Assembly (NCBI RefSeq): GCF_003479425.1
Contig: NZ_QUHC01000002.1
Location: forward strand, 631,033 to 695,032
Direction: 5' to 3'
Length of the DNA stretch: 64,000 nucleotides
DNA from: Odoribacter sp. AF15-53
GTDB lineage: Bacteria; Bacteroidota; Bacteroidia; Bacteroidales; Marinifilaceae
The notes under the pieces: model-generated
Seen by the model: the letters and a program-made list of their open reading frames with translations, nothing else
What the model was told of the DNA's origin: nothing
The model's database searches: none
Program-made: the position numbers and the translations under genes
Shown here: piece after piece, positions 47,601 to 54,882 of the stretch
Layout: the number at the start of each line of letters is the position of its first letter
How positions within the stretch are numbered: the stretch's first letter is position 1

Positions 47601-48533
47601 CAGGTACACCGCTTCCACAAAGGAGCATTCTACATCGCCGAACAACTGCAACTGGACATCACCCCGATCATTCTTTACGGTCCGGGTATGATCGTCACGA
47701 AACGGCAACCCTTCTACGTGAAAAACGGGATACTATCCACCCGCATCCTACCCCGGATCGCGTACGATGATCCCCGGTGGGGAAACACGTACCAGGAAAG
47801 GACAAAGAAAATCGCCGTCTATTTCAGAGAAATGTACAAGGACACGTGTAACTACTATGCCAACGTGAACAACCCGTACTATTATCACAAACTGATCAAG
47901 AACTACATCTACAAAGGCCCGGTCGAAGAATGGTACATCCGCGTAAAGGTCAACATGGAACACCGATACGAATTCTTCGACAAACTGATTCCCCGCAAAG
48001 CCATGATCACAGACATCGGTTGCGGATTCGGCCCGTTGACCTATATGCTGATGATGCTTTCCGAAGACCGCACTCTGCTGGGAATCGACTATGACGAGGA
48101 AAAGATTGCCGTGGCTAATCATAACTTCTCACGCACCCGGCGGATTCGTTTTGAATGTGCCAACGCCTTGACATACGATCTACCACAGAGTGACGTGTTT
48201 ATCCTCAACGATATGCTCCATTACATAGACAACACATCGCAGGAAGAACTATTAAACCGTTGCGTCCGAAACCTGGCTCCCGGGGGAATGATCATCGTGC
48301 GAGACAGCAACTCGAACAACCAGAAAGGTCATAAAATAACCCGGCTCTCGGAATTATTCTCTACCCGTCTACTGCATTTCAACAAGACGGAAGGACAATT
48401 ATATTTCCCGTCGGAAGAACAGTTCGAACAATTCGCCGCTAAACACCACCTGCAAATAGAAAAACAGGCAAACGACAAGTACACGTCCAACACCATCTAC
48501 CTGTTCAGACGAAAGGAGGAAACAAATGAGTAA
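44661..48533 (+). CDS. MMPL/RND exporter - PlsC acyltransferase - methyltransferase fusion
   Basis: This 1290-residue protein joins three activities. About 1-850 form an MMPL/RND-type transporter with two groups of membrane helices (helices near residues 20, 275-420 and 665-800) and two extracytoplasmic loops. About 880-1060 form a PlsC-like acyltransferase with NHQSFVD (904-910, HxxxxD) and FPEGTRS (971-977). About 1090-1290 form a class I methyltransferase with DIGCGFG (1118-1124). In aryl-polyene clusters an MMPL exporter and acyltransferases are usually separate; here export, lipid acylation and methylation are joined. The frame is continuous without shift. Overlaps both neighbours by 4 and 8 bp. 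Confidence 0.9.
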   Translation: MRNFFIHIYDHLKDHPILRYTLLIGSFLVMLFFALQVRFEEDVTRFFPDTQDARSSEIVFQNLKVKDKIVVMLHAKDSTAKNVSSDLLIKAGSRLKDSLLHKAAPEYINDIFAEVDADMIGGVTDFIYDNLPIFLTEEDYARLDTLLTPEKIATRMQTNYRNLLSPAGMALKNILPRDPVGVGNSALENLRTFQLTANYEIYDGHIFSQDMSTMLFFITPRYSMGSTGKNDPLITTIENELHEIMQLYPDVRAEYFGGPSVGVYNARQIKQDTMITLTIALIIIIVFITLVFKSRSAVLLIILPVIYGAIFSLALIFFIKGSVSAIAIGAGAAIFGVAMSYSIHVLSHFNHVTSIRQLIDELAYPLTVGSFTTVGAFFGLVFTSSDLLRDFGLFSSLALIGTTLFCLVFLPHFLKRKAEHAESGRILRIIEKINGYAYEKNKLLVGTIVIITIVSLYMSGKVTFDSNMMNLNFEPPHLKQAENKLMNLFQSDKKTILFVSVGNTLDQSIHHYQNNNAELAALQAEGLVKEYASAEKILISSEEQQQRIKRWNSFWTEARKQEVTSAIKTSAGQYRFKDNTFDPFFALLDKNYTTCDFSSVDQTSMRLLEEWTTQADSLSMLITQVRIDDQHKEEVYKRFADNDGIVIVDRGFFANKWVSAINDDFYLILYISSFLIFFALLISYGRIELTLMTFTPMAISWIIILGLMAITGTQFNIVNIILSTFIFGLGDDFSIFIMDGLQQEYRTGKKMLTSHKTAIFFSAFTTVVGLGALVFARHPALQSISVISILGMISVVLVSYTVLPILFRFFIANPAKKGNFPYTLFSLFVTVWMFSLFVFGCVLLMILAAILLVFPANRTKKKAFFSLAIMHSLKVFLKLTIVTRSETINPEGETFKKPSVIIANHQSFVDILVLLSTAPKLIMVTNSWVWHSPFFGRIVQYADFIHTRDGYEKALTYLRKKIAQGYSVIVFPEGTRSADGQVHRFHKGAFYIAEQLQLDITPIILYGPGMIVTKRQPFYVKNGILSTRILPRIAYDDPRWGNTYQERTKKIAVYFREMYKDTCNYYANVNNPYYYHKLIKNYIYKGPVEEWYIRVKVNMEHRYEFFDKLIPRKAMITDIGCGFGPLTYMLMMLSEDRTLLGIDYDEEKIAVANHNFSRTRRIRFECANALTYDLPQSDVFILNDMLHYIDNTSQEELLNRCVRNLAPGGMIIVRDSNSNNQKGHKITRLSELFSTRLLHFNKTEGQLYFPSEEQFEQFAAKHHLQIEKQANDKYTSNTIYLFRRKEETNE

Positions 48534-50022
48534 ATACGACGTCATCATCATCGGGAGCGGCTTGGGCGGGTTGACTTGCGGTGCCACGCTAAGCAAAGAA
48601 GGCTACAACGTGTGTGTCATTGAAAAGAACCCTGTACCGGGAGGATGTTTCCAGACTTTCCACCGCAACGGACAGGATCTCGACACCGGTATCCACTACG
48701 TGGGAAGTATGGACGAGGGTGAGATATTAAGGCAATACTTCACCTATTTCGGCATACAGCAACACCTGAAACTACGCCGACTGGATGAAAATGCTTTCGA
48801 CATCATCCACCACAATGGCAACGACTACGCTTTCGCCATGGGACACGAACGCTTCGCCGAAACACTGACCCGATCGTTCCCAAAAGAAAAGGAAGCGATC
48901 CGACAATATGTCTCTATCATATCTTCAATCGGGGACACGATCAACGTGGATCAATTGAAAAAAGGCAAACTATCGGCCGGGACAATTGATCTTTTCACCG
49001 TATCAGCCTGGCAATGGCTGCAAGACATCACGACAGACAAGACATTGCAACAAGTGTTAAGCGCTCCCGCCCTCTTGTACGGCGGAGAACAAGCGGTCTC
49101 AACCCTGTATCACCATGCTATTACCAGCAACTCGTACATACAGGGAGCCTACCGGTTTATCGACGGGAGCATGCAAGTCACGGATGCCCTGGTAGACGTC
49201 ATCCGCCGGAACGGGGGGACAGTACTTACAAACGCCCAGGCTACCCGCTTGTGCCTTGCTGATGGTAAAACCATTCGTTCCGTGGAAATTAACGGCAAGG
49301 AACACCTGGAAACCCGTTACGTGATCTCCTCTCTGCACCCGGCAAACACCATGGAACTGGTCGAAAAAACACCATTGATCCGGAAAGTAAATCTTACCCG
49401 GTTACGAGCCATGCGCAACTCGTACGGCATGTTCTCGGTTTACCTGCTGATGAAAAAGAACAGCACTCCTTACAGGAACTACAACACATTCATTTATAAC
49501 GACAACGATGTTTGGTATTCCCCGTCCGATCCCCGCAATGACCGAATACGGTCGTGCCTGATCACCATGCAACCCACCTCTCGTTCGGCAGAATACACCG
49601 AAGTGGTCAGCCTGCTAACACCCATGTACATAAACGAGGTCGAGGCTTGGACCGACACGACCGTGGAACACCGGGGTATGGACTACAAGGCTTTCAAAGA
49701 ACGGAAGGCACAAGAACTCATCCGTTTCACCGAAAGTTATTTCCCGAAATTAAACCGGGACACGGAAAAGATATACACGACCACCCCACTCACGTACCGG
49801 GATTACACGGGAACCCCGGAAGGATCGGGATACGGTATCATCAAGGACTACAATCATCCGCTCTCCACGTTGATACCGCCACGTACCAAAATAGAGAATC
49901 TTTACCTGACAGGCCAAAACCTGAACGTACACGGGGCTCTGGGCGTCACGCTTACTTCCATGTTAACCTGCGCGGAACTTCTAGGAACGGAATATTTAGC
50001 TAAAAAAATCGGAGGAGCCTAA
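48526..50022 (+). CDS. CrtI/phytoene-desaturase-like FAD oxidoreductase
   Basis: The 498-residue flavoprotein has the N-terminal FAD-binding motif YDVIIIGSGLGGLTCGATLSK (GxGxxG), VIEKNPVPGGC, and the C-terminal GALGVTLTSMLTCAELLG typical of phytoene-desaturase/retinol-saturase-like proteins. It probably introduces, reduces or isomerises double bonds in the polyene. Flexirubin-type and some aryl-polyene clusters contain such an enzyme. It overlaps the exporter gene and is followed by the C45 gene after 2 bp. Confidence 0.88.
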   Translation: MSKYDVIIIGSGLGGLTCGATLSKEGYNVCVIEKNPVPGGCFQTFHRNGQDLDTGIHYVGSMDEGEILRQYFTYFGIQQHLKLRRLDENAFDIIHHNGNDYAFAMGHERFAETLTRSFPKEKEAIRQYVSIISSIGDTINVDQLKKGKLSAGTIDLFTVSAWQWLQDITTDKTLQQVLSAPALLYGGEQAVSTLYHHAITSNSYIQGAYRFIDGSMQVTDALVDVIRRNGGTVLTNAQATRLCLADGKTIRSVEINGKEHLETRYVISSLHPANTMELVEKTPLIRKVNLTRLRAMRNSYGMFSVYLLMKKNSTPYRNYNTFIYNDNDVWYSPSDPRNDRIRSCLITMQPTSRSAEYTEVVSLLTPMYINEVEAWTDTTVEHRGMDYKAFKERKAQELIRFTESYFPKLNRDTEKIYTTTPLTYRDYTGTPEGSGYGIIKDYNHPLSTLIPPRTKIENLYLTGQNLNVHGALGVTLTSMLTCAELLGTEYLAKKIGGA

Positions 50023-50024
50023 TC

Positions 50025-51701
50025 ATGAAAATACCACGCTTACTCAAATATACCCTATTCTCCTTTTTAGGAATAATCGTACTATTCATTTTGTTTGTGT
50101 GCTACCTGTACTTTTCGGCAGACATGAAACAACCGCAATTATCTCAGGACACGATTCCCCGTTACGAGCTGGTCAGGAGTGACAGCCTCAGGCGTTACGG
50201 CCCCAATCATTTGCGTCACAGCCAAACGGGCCTTTGGGAACAATACTTGCAAGGAAAAGATTTCGAAAGAGGCGTCGCCTCCGGGATATTAACCCAAGAC
50301 CTGCTTTATTTTCAAGAGAAAGTATTCGTGGATCAAATCCGGGAAATCATACCCTCGGACAGTTACCTGAAATTCCTCCGCTTCTCGCTGATCCTGTTCA
50401 ACCGGAACCTCGGAGAATGTGTGCCGGAAGAATACCGGAACGAAATCTACGGAATATCCCTCTCCTGCACGCACGAATATGATGCTATCGGGACTCCCTA
50501 CGAACGGCAATTGAACTATCACGCGGCACATGACATCGGACACGCCATGCAGGATTATATGCTGGTCGGTTGTAGTTCATTCGGGGCCTGGGGAGCGCAA
50601 AGCGCCGATTCATCCTTGATCATCGGACGGAATTTCGACTTCTACGTGGGAGACGATTTTGCCCTGAACAAGCTGGTTTCTTTCTACTCACCCGCCCAAG
50701 GATACAGGTTTGCCTCGATCGGCTGGGCCGGAATGATCGGAGTCCTGTCCGGTATGAATGAAACCGGATTAACCGTGACTCTGAATGCCGCCAAATCCAC
50801 CATGCCCGTTTCGGCAGCAACCCCGATCTCGATCTTGGCCCGTGAAATTTTGCAATACGCCTCAACCATCGACGAGGCTTACGCTATTGCTCAAAAATAC
50901 CGGACGTTCGTGGCCGAATCCATACTGGTAGGTTCCGCCAAAGACGGGAAAGCCGCTATCATCGAAAAAGCGACAGATAAAATCGCCTTGTTCTACTCCG
51001 ACACGAATCGCATCATCTGCACGAATCACTATCAATCGGAGACTTTCCGGGAAGACGAACGAAACATGGAAAACATCGCCACTTCCGACAGTCCTTACCG
51101 CCAAGCCAGACTAAACGAGTTATTGGATAAAGCCCTACCCGTTGATGTACCCAAAGCCGCATCTATCCTGCGCAACCGCTTCGGTAAAGAAGGAAAAGAC
51201 ATCGGGTTAGCCAACGAGAAAGCGATCAACCAGTTCATCGCCCACCATTCCGTCATTTTTAAACCGGAACAACGCATGATATGGGTATCCACCTCCCCTT
51301 GGCAAGAGGGGAAATACGTCGCCTACGACCTGAAACAAATCTTCGCCAACCCGAAGAATACCGGGGAACTCCACACGGATTCCCTAACGATCCCGGCCGA
51401 TACCCTGTTAAACTCCCCTGTCTATCAAAACCTACTCACATACCGGGCCATCGGCAAAGAAATCCGTAAAGCTATCCACGACGGGACCACCCTCCCCGAA
51501 AGTACGCTAAACCGTTTCCTTGAATCCAACCCGGAAATGTACCATGCCTGGGAACTGGCAGGAGATTACCACGCCGCCAACCAAGCCCCCGACAAAGCCG
51601 TGCAATACTGGCAAAAGGCTTTAACGAAAGAGATTCCCAAAACAGGAGAGCGTACGGCGATCGAGAAAAAGATTGAAAGACAGAAGCAAAATAGCAAATG
51701 A
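50025..51701 (+). CDS. C45-type autoproteolytic acyltransferase/hydrolase
   Basis: The 558-residue protein has an N-terminal membrane anchor (FSFLGIIVLFILFVCYLY) and an Ntn-hydrolase body like acyl-CoA:6-APA acyltransferase: the likely nucleophile C183 in MLVGCSSFGAWG, then SLIIGRNFDFYVGDD and GMNETGLTVTLNAAKS. Autocleavage before C183 would free the active N-terminal Cys; the propeptide is about 182 residues. A C-terminal part with TPR-like repeats (HAWELAGDYHAANQAPDKAVQYWQ) follows. It may transfer or hydrolyse the acyl pigment outside the cytoplasm. Confidence 0.82.
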   Translation: MKIPRLLKYTLFSFLGIIVLFILFVCYLYFSADMKQPQLSQDTIPRYELVRSDSLRRYGPNHLRHSQTGLWEQYLQGKDFERGVASGILTQDLLYFQEKVFVDQIREIIPSDSYLKFLRFSLILFNRNLGECVPEEYRNEIYGISLSCTHEYDAIGTPYERQLNYHAAHDIGHAMQDYMLVGCSSFGAWGAQSADSSLIIGRNFDFYVGDDFALNKLVSFYSPAQGYRFASIGWAGMIGVLSGMNETGLTVTLNAAKSTMPVSAATPISILAREILQYASTIDEAYAIAQKYRTFVAESILVGSAKDGKAAIIEKATDKIALFYSDTNRIICTNHYQSETFREDERNMENIATSDSPYRQARLNELLDKALPVDVPKAASILRNRFGKEGKDIGLANEKAINQFIAHHSVIFKPEQRMIWVSTSPWQEGKYVAYDLKQIFANPKNTGELHTDSLTIPADTLLNSPVYQNLLTYRAIGKEIRKAIHDGTTLPESTLNRFLESNPEMYHAWELAGDYHAANQAPDKAVQYWQKALTKEIPKTGERTAIEKKIERQKQNSK

Positions 51702-51712
51702 GGAGTATTATA

Positions 51713-51739
51713 CTTGAAGTCGCAAATTGCGACTTCAAG
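51713..51739. promoter_or_regulatory. 27-bp palindrome upstream of the ORF6N gene
   Basis: CTTGAAGTCGCAA (51713-51725), one A, then TTGCGACTTCAAG (51727-51739): a perfect inverted repeat. The same core (TCRCAAATTGYGA) recurs inside the ORF6N gene (51970-51996). The loop of one base and the lack of a U tract speak for a DNA-binding site rather than a terminator. Confidence 0.6.
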
Positions 51740-51787
51740 ATACAACGTGAAAGCTTGAATATCTCACAACTAATTTAAGATTGAATC

Positions 51788-52357
51788 ATGGATAATCTTC
51801 AATTAATACAAAACAAAATATACGAAATCAGAGGTCTGAAAGTAATGCTTGATTTCGATTTGGCAAAAATATATGGTATCGAAACAAAAGTCCTCAAACA
51901 AGCTGTAAAAAGAAACATTAAACGCTTTGAAGGTGAGGATTTCATGTTTGAAATTACCAAAGAAGAACTTTCAAGGTCACAAATTGTGACCTTGAACAAA
52001 GGACGGGGTTACAACTTTAAATACCTACCTTACGCTTTTACTGAATTAGGCGTAGCAATGCTTAGTAGTGTTCTTAATTCTGATACCGCTATAGAAACAA
52101 ATAGAGGTATCATGCGTGCTTTTGTAGCTATCCGTCAACTAATAACCAATCCCCCTCTCAACCAAACGTCAAAACTTGAAAAAGAAGTAAGAGAACTAAA
52201 AGAATATATCGAAGATGTCTTTACTGACCAAAACGACATCAACGAAGACACGAGAATGCAACTGGACCTAATCAACCAAGCATTAGCCGAATTGCAAGTA
52301 AAAAACAAAGTATCCAACCGTCCTAAAAAGATTGGATTCCAACTACCGGAAGAATAA
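51788..52357 (+). CDS. ORF6N domain DNA-binding protein
   Basis: The 189-residue protein has the ORF6N domain (about 10-120: IYEIRGLKVMLDFDLAKIYGIETKVLKQAVKRNIKRF, YNFKYLPYAFTELGVAMLSSVL), a DNA-binding domain widespread in phages and Bacteroidetes, and a C-terminal coiled coil (EKEVRELKEYIEDVF). Codons 61-70 (LSRSQIVTLN) are encoded by a near-perfect palindrome that matches the upstream site. No TAnnTTTG promoter lies in front of it. It sits within the pigment cluster but has no obvious role in it. Confidence 0.9.
   Translation: MDNLQLIQNKIYEIRGLKVMLDFDLAKIYGIETKVLKQAVKRNIKRFEGEDFMFEITKEELSRSQIVTLNKGRGYNFKYLPYAFTELGVAMLSSVLNSDTAIETNRGIMRAFVAIRQLITNPPLNQTSKLEKEVRELKEYIEDVFTDQNDINEDTRMQLDLINQALAELQVKNKVSNRPKKIGFQLPEE
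51970..51996. promoter_or_regulatory. 27-bp palindrome inside the ORF6N coding sequence
   Basis: TTCAAGGTCACAA, A, TTGTGACCTTGAA is a perfect inverted repeat spanning codons 61-70. It shares its core and its translation (SQIVT) with the upstream palindrome, which would read SQIAT. Confidence 0.6.
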
Positions 52358-52380
52358 AAAAACGAACTTATATAAAAACT

Positions 52381-53682
52381 ATGAAAAACAATCGACATAG
52401 TGACATCCAATTCAAGTCACCCCAAGAAATCAAAGCTTACCAAGAGGCTCGCCTGGCTGAAGAACTGGTTTATCTTGACCTCCATTCCAAGTTCTATCAC
52501 CAAATGTTCCAAAAGGAAAAGATTGATATCGCCAAAATAAAAACGATCGAAGACCTGCGTCACCTCCCTGTCACCACGAAAACCGACCTTCAACTCCACA
52601 ATGAAGAGTTCATCTGTGTCAACCGGGAAGAGATCATCGACTATGTCACCACCTCCGGCACACTCGGAGACCCGGTAACCGTCGCTTTAACAGAAAGTGA
52701 TTTGGATCGTCTGGCTTACAACGAGTACTTGTCATTCACCACGACAGGATGTACCAACCGGGACATCATGCAACTCATGGTTACCCTTGACCGCCGATTC
52801 ATGGCAGGATTAGCATATTACATGGGAGCCAGAGAACTCGGAGCAGGAGTAGTCCGCGTGGGTAATGGTATCCCCGAATTGCAATGGGACACCATTCACC
52901 GCATACAACCCACGTTCTGCATGGCTATCCCCTTCTTCCTGACGAAACTGGTAGAATACGCGGAAACCCATAACATTGATTATAAGAATTGTTCCATCAA
53001 AAAAGCGATATGCATCGGGGAATCCTTACGCAATCCGGATTTCACCTTAAATACCATGGGACGCAGGATTCACGAGAAATGGCCGGAATTGCTACTCCTA
53101 TCGACATACGCTTCTACCGAAATGCAATCTTCTTTCACCGAATGTCCCGCTTGTCAAGGAGGCCACCTGCAACCCGAACTTATCATCGTGGAATTCCTCG
53201 ACGACAACAATCAACCTGTAGCCGAGGGTGAAGCCGGTGAAGTCACGATCACGACCCTCGGAGTAAGAGGTATGCCCCTACTCCGTTTCAAAACAGGAGA
53301 CCTTTGTTATCACCACACCACGCCCTGCTCCTGCGGAAGAAACACCATCCGCCTGAGTTCCGTTCTGGGACGTAAAGGACAAATGATCAAGTACAAAGGA
53401 ACTACCTTGTATCCCCCCGCCCTTTACGACATCCTGGACAACATTCCGGGTGTCAAAAACTACGTGATAGAGGTATACACCAACGAATTAGGAACTGATG
53501 AAATAGTCATCCGCGTCGGAACAGACACCCGGACAGAAGCGTTTTCCAAGCAAATCAAAGACCTGTTTAGAGCTAAAGTTCGGGTAGCCCCGACCATTCA
53601 ATTTGAATCCGTTGAATATATTTCGAAAATTCAAATGCCACAAATGTGTAGAAAAGCAATTAAATTCATAGATTTGCGTTAG
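52381..53682 (+). CDS. AMP-forming acyl ligase (PaaK-like)
   Basis: The 433-residue protein is of the phenylacetate-CoA-ligase kind: YVTTSGTLGDPVTV (P-loop like TSGTTGxP), STYASTEMQSSFTECP, the FKTGDLC motif with adenylate-binding Asp, and SVLGRKGQMIKYKG with the C-terminal lysine region. Four Cys (CPACQGGH, CSCG) may bind zinc. In the pathway it would activate the cinnamate-type starter and load it on an ACP or CoA. It is separated from the main operon by the ORF6N gene and followed by a small secreted protein. Confidence 0.87.
   Translation: MKNNRHSDIQFKSPQEIKAYQEARLAEELVYLDLHSKFYHQMFQKEKIDIAKIKTIEDLRHLPVTTKTDLQLHNEEFICVNREEIIDYVTTSGTLGDPVTVALTESDLDRLAYNEYLSFTTTGCTNRDIMQLMVTLDRRFMAGLAYYMGARELGAGVVRVGNGIPELQWDTIHRIQPTFCMAIPFFLTKLVEYAETHNIDYKNCSIKKAICIGESLRNPDFTLNTMGRRIHEKWPELLLLSTYASTEMQSSFTECPACQGGHLQPELIIVEFLDDNNQPVAEGEAGEVTITTLGVRGMPLLRFKTGDLCYHHTTPCSCGRNTIRLSSVLGRKGQMIKYKGTTLYPPALYDILDNIPGVKNYVIEVYTNELGTDEIVIRVGTDTRTEAFSKQIKDLFRAKVRVAPTIQFESVEYISKIQMPQMCRKAIKFIDLR
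53645..53676 (+). promoter_or_regulatory. Candidate promoter within the ligase gene end
   Basis: TGTG (53645-53648), 20 bp, TAGATTTG (53669-53676), 39 bp before the next ATG. The -7 box matches; the -33 element is imperfect. Confidence 0.5.
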
Positions 53683-53714
53683 CAAGAAATATACACACTA
53701 TAAAACCCGAAATC

Positions 53715-54293
53715 ATGAAACAAATCGTACTACTTCTATGCTTATGTATTGCCGGAATTGCAAACGCGGGCAATAAATCGAAAAAGACAGACATCAATGC
53801 CATCACATTCTATGGCGTGAACTTCTCTTTGGCCAAAGTATATGCCGCCGACGAGACCGCCAACAAATTCAAAATGGCCTTCACGGGAATCAACGAATTG
53901 TTCCAAAAAGAACCGAACAAATACGATGTTGCCAAAGCCTTCAAAATCAAGAATACGACAACATCATTATCCGAGACGATCGCTCAAATCGCCCAGATTG
54001 ACGATGCAAAACTATTCATCGAAAGCGACAATTACGTCCTCACGCACGAAGAAATCGCATCTTTTATCCGTAAATTCAACACGGGTTCTGACCGGGGCTA
54101 CGGGGCTATTCTCATTGCCGGATTATTAAACAAAAGCAAGAACAGGGCAACCTACACCGTCGTGATCTTCAACATCGACACCAAAGAAATCGTCAGCCAA
54201 CAACAAATCACCTCGAAAGCCAGAGGCTTCGGGCTACGCAATTTCTGGGCCGGCTCCGTACATGCAACTCTAAAACAAATCAAGAATTTATAA
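53715..54293 (+). CDS. Secreted protein of unknown function
   Basis: A 192-residue protein with a clear signal peptide (MKQIVLLLCLCIAGIANAG, cleavage about residue 18). Mature part without recognised family: ITFYGVNFSLAKVYAADETANKF, then a helical region and a beta part around YTVVIFNIDTKEIVSQQQI. It lies 32 bp after the ligase, with its own candidate promoter. It may belong to the pigment cluster or simply follow it; a strong terminator comes next. Confidence 0.75.
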   Translation: MKQIVLLLCLCIAGIANAGNKSKKTDINAITFYGVNFSLAKVYAADETANKFKMAFTGINELFQKEPNKYDVAKAFKIKNTTTSLSETIAQIAQIDDAKLFIESDNYVLTHEEIASFIRKFNTGSDRGYGAILIAGLLNKSKNRATYTVVIFNIDTKEIVSQQQITSKARGFGLRNFWAGSVHATLKQIKNL

Positions 54294-54381
54294 AATAACG
54301 GGGTTATCTAACAATGTAAAATGATATGATCCCCAAAAATTTGACACAAAACGTTTAAGTTTCAACGGGTAAACATCAATC

Positions 54382-54420
54382 AAAAGCCCGTCTAACAGAG
54401 AAAAGTTAGACGGGCTTCTT
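54382..54420. terminator. Bidirectional terminator
   Basis: AAGCCCGTCTAAC (54384-54396) pairs with GTTAGACGGGCTT (54405-54417) over 13 bp with an 8-nt loop. Upstream AA and downstream CTT/TT let it serve both the + strand secreted protein and the - strand lipoprotein gene. Confidence 0.85.
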
Positions 54421-54433
54421 ACATTTTATAATA

Positions 54434-54850
54434 CTACTTTCGTAACAAAGTATCCACGGTAACCCGTTCTTTAATAATCTTCGTGTTCAAATATAGAAAA
54501 AGAAGCCGGGGATTTGATTCCCGTGCCAAAAGGCATAAAGAATCAGTAGTCAACAGATCTATCTTCTCCTTTGTCTCGTAAACTTCTTTTTCGCCATTCC
54601 CCTTAAGACTAAAACCTTTTATAAACAAATATCCTTCTTCAATATTCCAGGTCTTTAAATCTAAAGTCGGGATATTGATCGCTTCACAGACACCTCCTTT
54701 TTTGAAATGGAAGCCTTTCAACTCTCCGGTTGATTCATAGGTGTAAGGATTGCACCATTCACCAATAATTTTTTTCTCCATCTCTTTTTGCGGATCACTG
54801 GCACAAGCCAAACACAGTAAGGTTAAACCTATACACAACAAATTTCTCAT
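54434..54850 (-). CDS. Small lipocalin-like lipoprotein
   Basis: The 138-residue protein has a lipoprotein signal (LCLAC, Cys16) and the pattern KIIGEWCNPYTYE...GFHFKKGGVCEAINIPTL...WNIEEGYLFIKG, which resembles the small lipocalin-like lipoproteins of Bacteroidetes. Last gene of the minus-strand operon, 32 bp after the upstream peptidase. The ligand is unknown. Confidence 0.72.
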   Translation of the reverse strand: MRNLLCIGLTLLCLACASDPQKEMEKKIIGEWCNPYTYESTGELKGFHFKKGGVCEAINIPTLDLKTWNIEEGYLFIKGFSLKGNGEKEVYETKEKIDLLTTDSLCLLARESNPRLLFLYLNTKIIKERVTVDTLLRK

Positions 54851-54882
54851 ATTATTCTGATTAAAATTATTATTTCAAAAAT

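Noticed and set aside
51713..51739. Palindrome after the C45 gene taken as a terminator
   Set aside because: A one-base loop and no U tract do not fit; the matching copy inside the ORF6N gene favours a DNA-binding or repeat role.
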